From the NCBI GenBank assembly GCA_023391955.1, contig JAEWAA010000590.1:1-14570 (forward strand): DNA of 14,570 bases, written 5' to 3'. The notes beneath the pieces are model-generated. The model ran no database searches. It saw only the letters and a list, made by a program, of their open reading frames with translations, and had not been told where the DNA came from. Below, piece after piece: positions 7,368-14,373 of this stretch. How positions within the stretch are numbered: the stretch's first letter is position 1; each line of letters opens with the position of its first letter. The DNA is from Bacillota bacterium. GTDB lineage: Bacteria > Bacillota > Bacilli > Paenibacillales > NBRC-103111. Position numbers and translations under genes: made by a program.

Positions 7368-7569
7368 TATCCGGGCCTCTTTTCTCATCCCACGAAATAT
7401 TTATAGCCAAAAAGTCCAGCCACCTAAAGGAATAGGTTGGATTATTTTGTGAATTGCGCATTGGCTTCGCTGTGTGAGGGGAAAGATTTTATGGGGGACG
7501 ATGGCGGTGCATCAATTTTATTGAAGATGTTTTGCCTGGGGGGATTGTTTTTCGCAGGCTGGAATAATA

Positions 7570-7578
7570 TGCTACAAT
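7570..7578 (+). promoter_or_regulatory. Extended -10 promoter of the yqgN-moaC-mog unit
   Basis: TGCTACAAT combines a TGn extension with the -10 hexamer TACAAT (7573-7578), 67 nt before the start at 7646. The upstream hexamer at the right spacing (7550-7555) is poor. The rest of the 336-bp divergent gap (7310-7645) shows no other clear element or gene. Confidence 0.5.
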
Positions 7579-7645
7579 AGAACTGCCCTAACACGAACGG
7601 AAATTCCTACTGAAACTCGTCGGCGTAAAGGAGTGTGCATCAGGC

Positions 7646-8290
7646 ATGTCCCAATGGAAAAAAGAGCTCCGCCGCACTGTGCTGGACAAGCGGGAGAAGC
7701 TGGGGGCGGAGGAGAGACGGCTGAAATCCGCCGCTATCTGCAGCAGGATCGTGGACATGCTGGAGCATGAGGGCACTCTCCGGGGCCAAGGCCGATTGTT
7801 GACCTTTATGCCCTTCGGCCATGAGGTGGATATCCATCCGGTGGCGGAACACTGCTGGGAAGCCGGCGGTTCCGTGACAGTGCCGAAGACGGTTCCGGCG
7901 GAGAAGCGGCTGGAGCTGTTCAACGTCCACAGCCTGGAGGAGCTAACTCCGGGACTATGGGGGATTCTTGAGCCGGATGCGGCCAAAGGGGCGGTTCTGG
8001 CTGACCCGGCGCAGCTGGCTGCTGTTCTGGTGCCGGGAGTGGTGTTTGACCGGAACGGGGGACGGGTAGGTTATGGAGGCGGATATTACGACCGGCTTCT
8101 GGCCGGACTTGATGGGCAGGGTTTCCGTCCGATTACCATTGCCCCGGCGTTTGAGATGCAGATGTGTAAGGGTCTTGAGTTGGAGGCCCATGATATAAAG
8201 GTGGATGCGGTGGTAACCGAATCAGGCTGGTATGTGAGGAGAGGGGATGGAGAGGGTGTCGGAGCATTCCGGGGAATTCAGTCATTTTAA
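7646..8290 (+). CDS. 5-formyltetrahydrofolate cyclo-ligase
   Basis: This cytoplasmic enzyme (MTHFS family, YqgN in B. subtilis) uses ATP to turn 5-formyl-THF into 5,10-methenyl-THF, returning a storage folate to one-carbon metabolism. The 214-aa protein has the basic N-terminal WKKELRRTVLDKRE helix, the FMPFGHEVDI segment that replaces the usual Y-x-x-x-x-x-E-x-x-T substrate region, LVPGVVFDRNGGRVGYG and the ATP-binding GYGGGYYDR motif (about 141-149). The tail beyond residue 190 is a little longer than usual. The start at 7646 has AAAGGAG at 7627-7633, a rather long 12 nt away; no better in-frame start was found. It overlaps moaC by 44 nt. In B. subtilis yqgN lies elsewhere, so its place here is a local rearrangement. 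Confidence 0.93.
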   Translation: MSQWKKELRRTVLDKREKLGAEERRLKSAAICSRIVDMLEHEGTLRGQGRLLTFMPFGHEVDIHPVAEHCWEAGGSVTVPKTVPAEKRLELFNVHSLEELTPGLWGILEPDAAKGAVLADPAQLAAVLVPGVVFDRNGGRVGYGGGYYDRLLAGLDGQGFRPITIAPAFEMQMCKGLELEAHDIKVDAVVTESGWYVRRGDGEGVGAFRGIQSF

Positions 8291-8777
8291 TGAACAGGGA
8301 AGAGCGCGGATGGTGGATGTGACGGACAAGACAGTAACTGAACGCAGTGCTGTAGCCGAAACGGCGGTGCTGATGCGCCCCGACACACTCCGCCAGATCA
8401 AGACAGGTGGAATCGCCAAGGGGGATGTACGGGCTGTCGCCCAAATTGCAGGCATCATGGCGGCCAAAAAAACCTCCGATTGGATTCCCATGTGCCATCC
8501 CCTGGCGCTGACGGGAGTGGACATCCGCTTTTCCGATAACGACAAGGATACGCTATATATAGAAGCAACTGTGAAAACCACCGGCAAAACCGGCGTGGAG
8601 ATGGAGGCGTTGACTGCCGTTTCCGCTGCTGGACTGACGGTGTACGATATGTGCAAGGCGCTGGACAAGGACATGGAGCTTGGGCCGACACGTTTGTTGG
8701 CCAAACATGGAGGCAAAAGCGGCCCGTACCTGAGGCCCGGCCAATCCGCATTCCAAGAAGAGGGAGGGAACCGCTAA
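8247..8777 (+). CDS. moaC: Cyclic pyranopterin monophosphate synthase MoaC
   Basis: MoaC acts after MoaA in molybdenum cofactor synthesis, rearranging 3',8-cyclo-7,8-dihydro-GTP to cyclic pyranopterin monophosphate. The 176-aa protein shows the family run FSHFNEQGRARMVDV (11-25), GDVRAVAQIAGIMAAK, the active-site MCHPL (82-86), GVEMEALTAVS and MCKALDKDM, ending shortly after GGKSG. ATG 8247 has AGGAG at 8237-8241 (5 nt). An in-frame GTG at 8256 is an alternative that would shorten the product by 3 residues. The gene overlaps the cyclo-ligase end by 44 nt, and its TAA overlaps the next ATG (TAATG). B. subtilis has moaC (ydiG) at the same place. Confidence 0.95.
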   Translation: MERVSEHSGEFSHFNEQGRARMVDVTDKTVTERSAVAETAVLMRPDTLRQIKTGGIAKGDVRAVAQIAGIMAAKKTSDWIPMCHPLALTGVDIRFSDNDKDTLYIEATVKTTGKTGVEMEALTAVSAAGLTVYDMCKALDKDMELGPTRLLAKHGGKSGPYLRPGQSAFQEEGGNR

Positions 8778-9283
8778 TGGGTTTTCGAGTAGGCATACTG
8801 GCCGCCAGCGACCGCGGCGCGCGCAAGGAACGGGAGCATACCAGCGCTCAGGTCATCCGCGAGCTGGTGGAGGAAGAACTGATGGGCGCAATTGTGGAGT
8901 TCCGGATTGTTCCGGACGAGAAGCAGGAAATTATGGCGGCCCTCATTGAAATGACGGATTATTATGAGGCGAATCTGGTTATCACCACCGGAGGGATCGG
9001 GTTGAAGCCCCGGGACGTGACGCCGGAAGCGACGCTGGAGGTGGTGGAGCGGCTTGCGCCGGGTTTTGCGGAGGCCATCCGCAGTGCGATGATTGCGGCG
9101 AATTTGCCGGAGGCGCTGTGTATGAGAGGGATTTCCGGCCTGCGGGGGCAATCGCTGATCCTGAACCTGCCCGCAGACCCCAAGGGGGTCCATGAAAGCA
9201 TGAAGGCGGTAATGGGTTATCTTCCCACAGCCTTGAACCAGCTGGAAGGACGAGAGAGCGGAGACGAGGGGGAGGGGGCTTGA
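8777..9283 (+). CDS. Molybdopterin adenylyltransferase-type protein (MogA/MoaB family)
   Basis: The MogA/MoaB family binds molybdopterin; MogA-type members adenylylate it before molybdate insertion. The 168-aa protein starts with VGILAASDRGA (conserved Ser-Asp at 11-12), has ITTGGIG (69-75) followed by the RDVTPEA segment with Asp80, and ends in RGQSLILNLP and a helical PKGVHESM region. The R-D-x-T-P-E form resembles MogA more than MoaB. One oddity: the usual TTGGTG loop has Ile at residue 74 in place of Thr. ATG 8777 overlaps the moaC TAA and has GGGAGGG at 8762-8768, 8 nt away; the longer open frame inside moaC is rejected. The C-terminal Gly/Glu tail is not conserved. Pairing with moaC supports a Moco role. 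Confidence 0.9.
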   Translation: MGFRVGILAASDRGARKEREHTSAQVIRELVEEELMGAIVEFRIVPDEKQEIMAALIEMTDYYEANLVITTGGIGLKPRDVTPEATLEVVERLAPGFAEAIRSAMIAANLPEALCMRGISGLRGQSLILNLPADPKGVHESMKAVMGYLPTALNQLEGRESGDEGEGA

Positions 9284-9306
9284 TTTTATTTAGCCCAACC
9301 TGCCCG

Positions 9307-9335
9307 TTGATGGCCCGGCGATAACGCGGTACAAT
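9307..9335 (+). promoter_or_regulatory. SigA promoter of tatA-tatC
   Basis: TTGATG (9307-9312), a 17-bp spacer and TACAAT (9330-9335) form a good vegetative promoter. The predicted transcript start is near 9342, about 54 nt before tatA, separating it from the moaC-mog unit. Confidence 0.75.
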
Positions 9336-9395
9336 GGTACTGCCGGCGGAATAATAAAACGCTTGCATACGATTCATAAAAGGGGAGATGGCCTC

Positions 9396-9644
9396 ATGTT
9401 TAGTGGAATTGGCGCAACGGGCATCATATTGATTATTTTGGTTGCCTTGCTATTGTTCGGGCCCAACAAGCTTCCGGAGCTGGGCAGGGCGTTCGGCCGT
9501 ACGCTTCGTGAATTCAAGGAAGGCGCCAGAGACATCATGGACGAGGAACCCAAACCCCGCAAGGAAATCCGTACCGAAGAGGTTCAAGTCCAGCCTTCCG
9601 CCAAATCCGATGCCGCCCAAAGCTCCACGAAACCGCAGGAGTAA
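9396..9644 (+). CDS. tatA: Sec-independent protein translocase component TatA
   Basis: TatA assembles at the membrane with TatC to move folded twin-arginine proteins. The 82-aa protein has a single N-terminal membrane segment (about residues 4-22, GIGATGIILIILVALLLF), the FGP hinge, the LPELGRAFGRTLREFKEG amphipathic helix and a charged, Pro/Glu/Lys/Ser-rich tail. ATG 9396 has GGGGAG ending 8 nt upstream; the earlier in-frame ATG at 9363 would add a polar extension before the membrane helix and is rejected. It forms a two-gene unit with tatC, like tatAy-tatCy at this location in B. subtilis. Confidence 0.94.
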   Translation: MFSGIGATGIILIILVALLLFGPNKLPELGRAFGRTLREFKEGARDIMDEEPKPRKEIRTEEVQVQPSAKSDAAQSSTKPQE

Positions 9645-9690
9645 GTAAGCTTCCCGGACAGACAGACTCGACGGATCGGCAGGTGGTGGT

Positions 9691-10479
9691 ATGGAGGAGA
9701 TGAAGGAAGAGGACAAGGACATGTCCCTGGTGGAGCATATCACGGAGCTGCGCAAACGGGTTATTCTGGTGCTGGCGGTTTTTGTGGTTGCCATGATCGG
9801 GGGGCTGTTTGCCTCCTCGTATGTCATTGATCTCATCAAAAGTGTGGAGCCGGCCAAATCCATGGCTTGGCATGCCATATCCCTCTGGGATGGCATCCGT
9901 ATCTATATGCAGTTTGCCGTTGGTATTTCCTTGGTGGTGGCGCTGCCGTTCACCTTGTATCAGGTGTGGGCGTTTGTGAAGCCGGGGCTGAAGGGGCATG
10001 AGCAAAAGGCGGCGCTCCGGTTTATTCCTTTTTCGGTGGTGCTGTGGGTGGTAGGCCTGGCCTTCGCCTACGGCGTGGTGTTCCAGATGGCGGTTTATTT
10101 CACCACCAAGGTGAACCGGGGGCTGGGCTTGACGGAGATTTATGGGGTCAGCCAATATTTCAGCTTCATGTTCAATATTCTGATTCCGGTGTCGCTGCTT
10201 TTCGAGCTGCCGGTGGTGGTGATGTTCCTCACCCAGCTGCGGATTCTGAATCCCCGGATGATGAAGAAGCTCCGGCGTTTCGCGTATCTGGTCCTGGTGA
10301 TTGTGGCAACGGCGATTACACCGCCGGATTTTATTTCGGACTTTCTGGTGGCGGTCCCGCTGATTCTGCTCTATGAGTTCAGCGTGCTGCTCTCCGCCAG
10401 GGTGTACCGCAAGCAGCTGGACAAGGACAAGGCGTGGGAAGAGGATTTCTACGGCAAGAAGCAGGAGCATCCTGTGTAG
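9691..10479 (+). CDS. tatC: Sec-independent protein translocase component TatC
   Basis: TatC is the membrane receptor for the twin-arginine signal peptide and, with a single TatA, forms the minimal Tat translocase of Gram-positives. The 262-aa protein has the N-terminal MSLVEHITELRKRV motif (11-24), about six membrane segments, the PFTLYQVWAFVKPGL region with the conserved F-x-x-P-G-L, and the ITPPDF loop before the last helices. ATG 9691 is only 4 nt from AGGTGG (9681-9686); in-frame ATGs at 9700 and 9721 are alternatives, but an N-terminal extension of about 8 to 10 residues before MSL is normal in TatCy-type proteins. It starts 46 nt after tatA. Confidence 0.95.
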   Translation: MEEMKEEDKDMSLVEHITELRKRVILVLAVFVVAMIGGLFASSYVIDLIKSVEPAKSMAWHAISLWDGIRIYMQFAVGISLVVALPFTLYQVWAFVKPGLKGHEQKAALRFIPFSVVLWVVGLAFAYGVVFQMAVYFTTKVNRGLGLTEIYGVSQYFSFMFNILIPVSLLFELPVVVMFLTQLRILNPRMMKKLRRFAYLVLVIVATAITPPDFISDFLVAVPLILLYEFSVLLSARVYRKQLDKDKAWEEDFYGKKQEHPV

Positions 10480-10528
10480 CGTCTCGCCAGCTGCGAGCTT
10501 TCCGGAGCAGGGAGAGCCTCGCCAATAG

Positions 10529-10559
10529 AAACCGTGGTCCGGGAGGGCGGCGGTTTTTT
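10529..10559 (+). terminator. Probable terminator after tatC
   Basis: AAACCG (10529-10534) pairs with CGGTTT (10551-10556), followed by a six-T run ending at 10559. The stem is short with a 16-nt loop, so the call is moderate. It lies 50 nt after the tatC stop. Confidence 0.5.
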
Positions 10560-10612
10560 GCTGTATAGAGGGGGGCTGCGGGATGGACGAAGTTAGCGGA
10601 GCCGCCTGTGTA

Positions 10613-10785
10613 TATGAAAAACCGAGTATAATTCCCCAGAATGGCGGGATTGGAGGCTTTATACTCGAAAAATCATACATAATCAGCCCCGGCACAGGGC
10701 TAATAGGCAAAATATATATGAAAAACCGAGTACAATTGGGCCAAACAGGATTTTCGCCAAAATTGGATATGAAAAACCGAGTACA
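10613..10785. repeat. Four copies of an 18-bp repeat, three direct and one inverted
   Basis: TATGAAAAACCGAGTAYA occurs on the top strand at 10613-10630, 10717-10734 and 10768-10785. An inverted copy, TATACTCGAAAAATCATA, is at 10660-10677 and keeps both ends (CGAGTATA and TATGA) but has a different centre. Starts are spaced 47, 57 and 51 bp, so the sites recur about every 50 bp. The last two are followed by AAAT/CAAT-TGG-like flanks, hinting at a 51-bp unit. The first and second can fold into a stem with CGAGTATAA/TTATACTCG as a 9-bp arm. The array lies in the gene-free 10480-11076 stretch before groES. Function unknown. Confidence 0.8.
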
Positions 10786-10947
10786 CGGGTTCACCAAGTA
10801 ACGGTAACATATACACTTCCCCTCCCATTTCAGCACGTTGCTCTGCTTCCCGCCCAGACATGGAGCCGCGCTCCGGAATATTTTTCCTTCCGGTGGAGAG
10901 AATGAGAAAAGTGCCTGGGGAATTGAAGATTTTTTGGCCCAAAAGAC

Positions 10948-10976
10948 TTGCAAATTGTTCCCAAACTGATTAATAT
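10948..10976 (+). promoter_or_regulatory. SigA promoter of groES-groEL
   Basis: TTGCAA (10948-10953), a 17-bp spacer and TAATAT (10971-10976) sit just before the CIRCE operator, placing the transcript start near 10983, so that repressor on CIRCE would block it. The interval between the repeat array and this promoter (10803-10940) shows no gene. Confidence 0.8.
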
Positions 10977-10987
10977 AAGAATTGTTG

Positions 10988-11014
10988 TTAGCACTAAGTT
11001 GGTTCGAGTGCTAA
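10988..11014. promoter_or_regulatory. CIRCE operator (HrcA binding site)
   Basis: TTAGCACTA (10988-10996), a 9-bp spacer and GAGTGCTAA (11006-11014) match the CIRCE inverted repeat TTAGCACTC-N9-GAGTGCTAA with one change, A for C, at the inner end of the left arm. CIRCE binds HrcA and controls groESL and dnaK operons in Firmicutes; being transcribed, it also lies in the leader. The match predicts HrcA-mediated heat induction here. Confidence 0.95.
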
Positions 11015-11076
11015 CAGAGCGCAATATGCGCAACCTTACACCCAACTAAACCATTTTTCAAGGAGGCATTTGATCC

Positions 11077-11361
11077 ATGATCAAACCGTTAGGCGACCGC
11101 GTAGTTCTTGAAGCCATTGCGAAGGAGGAAACCACGGCGAGCGGCATCGTTCTTCCCGATACTGCCAAGGAAAAGCCGCAAGAGGGCAAAATTGTTGCTG
11201 TAGGCAGCGGGCACCTGAAGGATGGACAGCGCGTAGCTTTGGAGGTTAAGGAAGGCGACCGTGTTCTTTTCTCCAAATATGCCGGTACAGAAGTAAAGTA
11301 TCAAGGCAGAGAGCTGTTGATCATGCGTGAAAGCGACATCCTGGCCGTACTGGGCGAATAA
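11077..11361 (+). CDS. groES: Co-chaperonin GroES
   Basis: GroES is the heptameric lid of the GroEL folding chamber. The 94-aa protein matches the family length, with MIKPLGDRVVLEAI at the start, a mobile loop around residues 18-32 (ETTASGIVLPDTAKE), VVAVGSG-like IVAVGSGHL, GDRVLFSKYAGTEV and the final LIMRESDILAVL. ATG 11077 has AGGAGG at 11061-11066, 10 nt away. It is the first gene after the CIRCE operator and precedes groEL by 88 nt, so both are expected to be heat-induced together. Confidence 0.97.
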   Translation: MIKPLGDRVVLEAIAKEETTASGIVLPDTAKEKPQEGKIVAVGSGHLKDGQRVALEVKEGDRVLFSKYAGTEVKYQGRELLIMRESDILAVLGE

Positions 11362-11449
11362 GCTTCCTTAAGCGCTGCCGCCGACCGGCAGGCTTGGCCA
11401 AACATAAATAGCGTGACCAAATTATACTTATTCGGGAGGTTTCCATAAC

Positions 11450-13090
11450 ATGGCAAGAGACATTAAGTTCAGTGAAGACGCCCGCCGCTCCATGCTTCGC
11501 GGTGTGGATGCTTTGGCGAATGCAGTGAAGGTTACTCTCGGTCCTAAGGGCCGCAACGTGGTGCTGGAGAAGAAATTCGGCAGCCCGCTGATCACCAATG
11601 ACGGTGTAACCATCGCCAAGGAAATCGAACTGGAAGACCCGTTCGAAAACATGGGCGCCCAACTGGTTAAGGAAGTGGCTACCAAGACTAACGATGTTGC
11701 AGGCGACGGCACCACTACTGCAACCGTTCTGGCTCAAGCCATGATCCGCGAAGGTCTGAAGAACGTAACTGCAGGCGCTAACCCGATGGTTATCCGCAAG
11801 GGTATCGAGAAGGCTGTTAGAGCTGCTGTTGAAGAGCTGCAAAAGATCTCCAAGCCTATCGAAGGCAAACAATCCATCGCACAAGTTGCTTCCATCTCCG
11901 CTGCTGACGAAGAGCTGGGCCAACTGATCGCTGAAGCTATGGAAAAGGTTGGCAACGACGGCGTAGTTACTGTTGAAGAGTCCAAGGGCTTCGTAACCGA
12001 GCTGGAAGTTGTAGAAGGTATGCAATTCGACCGCGGCTATGTGTCCGCTTATATGGTTACCGACAGCGACAAGATGGAAGCTGTTCTGGATAACCCCTAT
12101 ATCCTCATTACCGACAAGAAAATCACCAATATCCAGGAAATTCTGCCTGTTCTCGAGAAGATCGTACAACAAGGCAAACCCCTTCTGATCATCGCTGAGG
12201 ATGTTGAAGGCGAAGCAATGGCTACCTTGGTTCTGAACAAACTGCGCGGCACCTTCACTTGCGTAGCTGTTAAGGCTCCTGGCTTCGGCGACCGCCGCAA
12301 GGCTATGCTGGGCGACATCGCTGCTCTGACCGGCGCTCAAGTGATCACCGAAGAGCTGGGCCTGGAACTGAAGTCCGCTACTGTGGCTCAACTGGGTTCC
12401 GCCCGTCAAGTGCGTGTAACCAAGGAAAACACCATCATCGTGGACGGCAGCGGCGACAAGAAGGACATCGGCCAACGTGTCAGCCAAATCCGTGCCCAAC
12501 TGGAAGAAACCACTTCCGACTTCGACCGCGAGAAGCTGCAAGAGCGTCTGGCTAAGCTGTCCGGCGGCGTAGCCGTTATCAAGGTTGGCGCTGCTACCGA
12601 AACCGAGCTGAAGGAACGCAAGCTGCGCATTGAAGATGCTCTGAACTCCACCCGTGCTGCTGTGGAAGAAGGCATCGTATCCGGCGGCGGTACTGCCCTG
12701 GTGAACGTATATGCTGCAGTTGCTGCTGTGGTTGCCGAAGGCGACGAAAAGACCGGCGTAAACATCGTGCTGCGCGCTTTGGAAGAGCCGATCCGCATCA
12801 TCGCTACCAATGCAGGCCAAGAAGGCTCCGTTATCGTTGAGCGTCTGAAGAAAGAGCCTATCGGTACTGGCTACAACGCTGCTACCGACGAGTGGGTGAA
12901 CATGTTCCAAGCTGGTATCGTTGACCCGGCTAAGGTAACCCGTTCCGCACTGCAAAACGCTGCTTCCGTTGCAGCTATGTTCTTGACTACTGAAGCTGTT
13001 GTAGCCGAGAAGCCGGAAGACAAAAAAGCAGGCCTGGCTGAAATGAACGCTATGGCAGGCGGCGGCATGGGCGGTATGGGCGGATTCTAA
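11450..13090 (+). CDS. groEL: Chaperonin GroEL
   Basis: GroEL is the 14-subunit ATP-driven folding chamber that works with GroES. The 546-aa protein has MARDIKFSEDARRSML at the start, the LGPKGRNVVLEKKFG and GDGTTTATVLAQ ATP-site segments (the Asp near residue 86), apical-domain substrate region, EGIVSGGGTAL near 410 and a C-terminal GGMGGM-type tail. ATG 11450 has GGGAGG at 11434-11439, 10 nt away. Codon use is unlike its neighbours: Gln is nearly always CAA and Ala often GCT, whereas tsaD and tatC mostly use CAG, a pattern of strongly expressed genes. The 88-nt gap after groES shows no strong terminator. The gene ends 36 nt before a strong hairpin. Confidence 0.98.
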   Translation: MARDIKFSEDARRSMLRGVDALANAVKVTLGPKGRNVVLEKKFGSPLITNDGVTIAKEIELEDPFENMGAQLVKEVATKTNDVAGDGTTTATVLAQAMIREGLKNVTAGANPMVIRKGIEKAVRAAVEELQKISKPIEGKQSIAQVASISAADEELGQLIAEAMEKVGNDGVVTVEESKGFVTELEVVEGMQFDRGYVSAYMVTDSDKMEAVLDNPYILITDKKITNIQEILPVLEKIVQQGKPLLIIAEDVEGEAMATLVLNKLRGTFTCVAVKAPGFGDRRKAMLGDIAALTGAQVITEELGLELKSATVAQLGSARQVRVTKENTIIVDGSGDKKDIGQRVSQIRAQLEETTSDFDREKLQERLAKLSGGVAVIKVGAATETELKERKLRIEDALNSTRAAVEEGIVSGGGTALVNVYAAVAAVVAEGDEKTGVNIVLRALEEPIRIIATNAGQEGSVIVERLKKEPIGTGYNAATDEWVNMFQAGIVDPAKVTRSALQNAASVAAMFLTTEAVVAEKPEDKKAGLAEMNAMAGGGMGGMGGF

Positions 13091-13126
13091 TCCACCCCTG
13101 CTCCATCCCTATACGCAAAATTAAGG

Positions 13127-13152
13127 AAGAGACCCTCCGGGGTCTCTTTTTT
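13127..13152 (+). terminator. Rho-independent terminator after groEL
   Basis: AAGAGACCC (13127-13135), a TCCG tetraloop and GGGTCTCTT (13140-13148) run into six or more T (13147-13152). A long stem and tight loop make this the strongest terminator in the window; it closes the groESL operon. Confidence 0.93.
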
Positions 13153-13187
13153 GGACTTATAATAAATTACAAAGGGAGCGGATAACG

Positions 13188-13703
13188 ATGGAAATCCGAG
13201 TGGAACGAGTAGAGACGGAGGAGAAAACAGAGCAGTTTTTGATGCTGCTGCGGGAGATTGCCCTGTGGCTAGAGGAAATCGGACAGCCGATGTGGAGCCT
13301 GGAGGGTCTGAAGAAGGAACGGTTCCTTGCCGAAAATGGGGATGCGGAGCTGTATCTTGTTTATTGCGGGGATGAGCCGGCAGGGGCGTTTATGCTGAAG
13401 TCCCATAATGAGTTCTGGTGGCCGGAGGCCCGGGAGGGCGAGGATGTGTTTCTGAAAAAGCTGGGGGTAAGCCGCGTGTATGCCGGAACAGGGCTGTCCG
13501 GACGAATATTGGAGTGGGTGAAGCGGGAGGCGGAGCACCGGGGGCTGAAGCATGTGCGCATTGAATTTTATGCTGACCGGGAGCACCTGCTTAAATTGTA
13601 CCTGACCAATGGCTTTGAGGAGGTTCGTCGCCGGGTGATGCCCGACGGTATCGAGATTTCGCTGTGCCAGTACGTTTCGGGGCAACCGGAGAAAGTGCTT
13701 TGA
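13188..13703 (+). CDS. GNAT family N-acetyltransferase
   Basis: A 171-aa GNAT-fold protein using acetyl-CoA on an unknown substrate. The acetyl-CoA loop is in RVYAGTGLSGRILEW (about 94-110), following the β4-like KKLGVSRV; a YLTNGFEEVRRR motif with the usual Tyr and Gly-Phe closes the fold. The N-terminal region has a WLEEIGQPMW motif seen in several Bacillus acetyltransferases of this type. ATG 13188 has AGGGAG at 13173-13178, 9 nt away. A TATAAT at 13158-13163 directly behind the groEL terminator could be its -10, but no -35 is visible. Its stop overlaps the TTG start of the next gene by a TTGA, suggesting coupled translation of the two. No substrate can be read from the sequence. Confidence 0.85.
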   Translation: MEIRVERVETEEKTEQFLMLLREIALWLEEIGQPMWSLEGLKKERFLAENGDAELYLVYCGDEPAGAFMLKSHNEFWWPEAREGEDVFLKKLGVSRVYAGTGLSGRILEWVKREAEHRGLKHVRIEFYADREHLLKLYLTNGFEEVRRRVMPDGIEISLCQYVSGQPEKVL

Positions 13704-14290
13704 GCAGCCGGGAGCAGGATTTTTTGGCGGGAATCGATTATTTGATGGAGGGGAATCCGCGGCAGCAGGATGTTTACCGGGTGCTTCGCGGGCTTGGCGT
13801 AATGGAGGTGCTGGAGCCGTATCAGCCTGTGCTGGTGGGGACGGTTCCCCTTGATGTGGATATACCGGGAAGCGATCTGGATGTGGTTTGCCATGTGGAG
13901 CAGGAGAAGAGAGAGGCTTTTGAGGCTTTGCTAAAAGGTACTTTCGGGAGCTGCGGGGATTTCGAATATGCCGCCAGAGAAGTGGACGGGCTGCTCCGGC
14001 AGGTAGGCCGGTTCCGGTATGAGGGTTGGGCGGTGGAGATTTTCGGGCATCCACTGCCTTTGGAGGAGCAGAACGGTTACCGGCATATGGTGGTGGAGCA
14101 CCGTCTGTTGGAGCTGTTGGGTGACAGGGGGCGGGAAGCTATCCGGAGTCTGAAGCTGCAGGGGTTCAAAACAGAGCCGGCCTTCGCACAGCTGCTTCTC
14201 CTGGAGGGTGATCCTTACAAGGAGCTTCGGGACATGTATCATTGGTCCCCTGAACAGTTAGCGGCATTAGCCGCGGGGCTGATGGAGTGA
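13700..14290 (+). CDS. DUF4269 family protein, nucleotidyltransferase-like motifs
   Basis: A 196-aa protein that matches the DUF4269 family as recognised from the P-G-S-D-L-D and Y-R-H-M motifs. Its function is not established. It carries GT (47-48), then DLD (59-61, in PGSDLDVV) and a later V-E-I (112-114), an order that resembles the G-S...D-x-D...D/E carboxylate pattern of the polymerase-beta nucleotidyltransferase fold, with Thr in place of Ser. The GYRHMVVEH motif (126-134) is a family hallmark. The start is a TTG at 13700 with GGAG at 13688-13691, 8 nt away, and it overlaps the GNAT stop as TTGA. A GTG 36 nt further upstream lacks a ribosome site. No dedicated promoter is evident, so the two genes are probably one operon. 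Confidence 0.7.
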   Translation: MSSREQDFLAGIDYLMEGNPRQQDVYRVLRGLGVMEVLEPYQPVLVGTVPLDVDIPGSDLDVVCHVEQEKREAFEALLKGTFGSCGDFEYAAREVDGLLRQVGRFRYEGWAVEIFGHPLPLEEQNGYRHMVVEHRLLELLGDRGREAIRSLKLQGFKTEPAFAQLLLLEGDPYKELRDMYHWSPEQLAALAAGLME

Positions 14291-14333
14291 GACACGGTTT
14301 TCTTCTAAAATATGTAACCCGCACCCGAACAAA

Positions 14334-14344
14334 TGTGCTATAAT
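14334..14344 (+). promoter_or_regulatory. Extended -10 promoter of the Nudix gene
   Basis: TGTGCTATAAT, the same 11-mer as before thiL (213-223), ends 30 nt before the TTG start. No good -35 is seen at 17 bp. Confidence 0.6.
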
Positions 14345-14373
14345 GACAGAAATTATGTGGAGGAGGGGCTGGA

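Noticed and set aside
10583..10801. 72-codon + strand frame across the 18-bp repeats
   Set aside because: A GAGGGGGG stretch precedes its ATG, but the peptide is made of the repeats read in two different frames and has no recognisable fold; judged non-coding, though not excluded.
10871..10893. CCGGAA/TTCCGG hairpin before the groES promoter
   Set aside because: Short stem with a 9-nt loop and no T run on the top strand after it; not a convincing terminator or known element.
9535..10953. 472-codon minus-strand open frame opposite tatC
   Set aside because: Low-complexity His/Gln/Arg-rich translation without motifs, covering tatC and the repeat array; an antisense shadow.
11321..12955. 544-codon minus-strand open frame opposite groEL
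   Set aside because: Mirror of groEL codon bias, no recognisable domain, no ribosome site.
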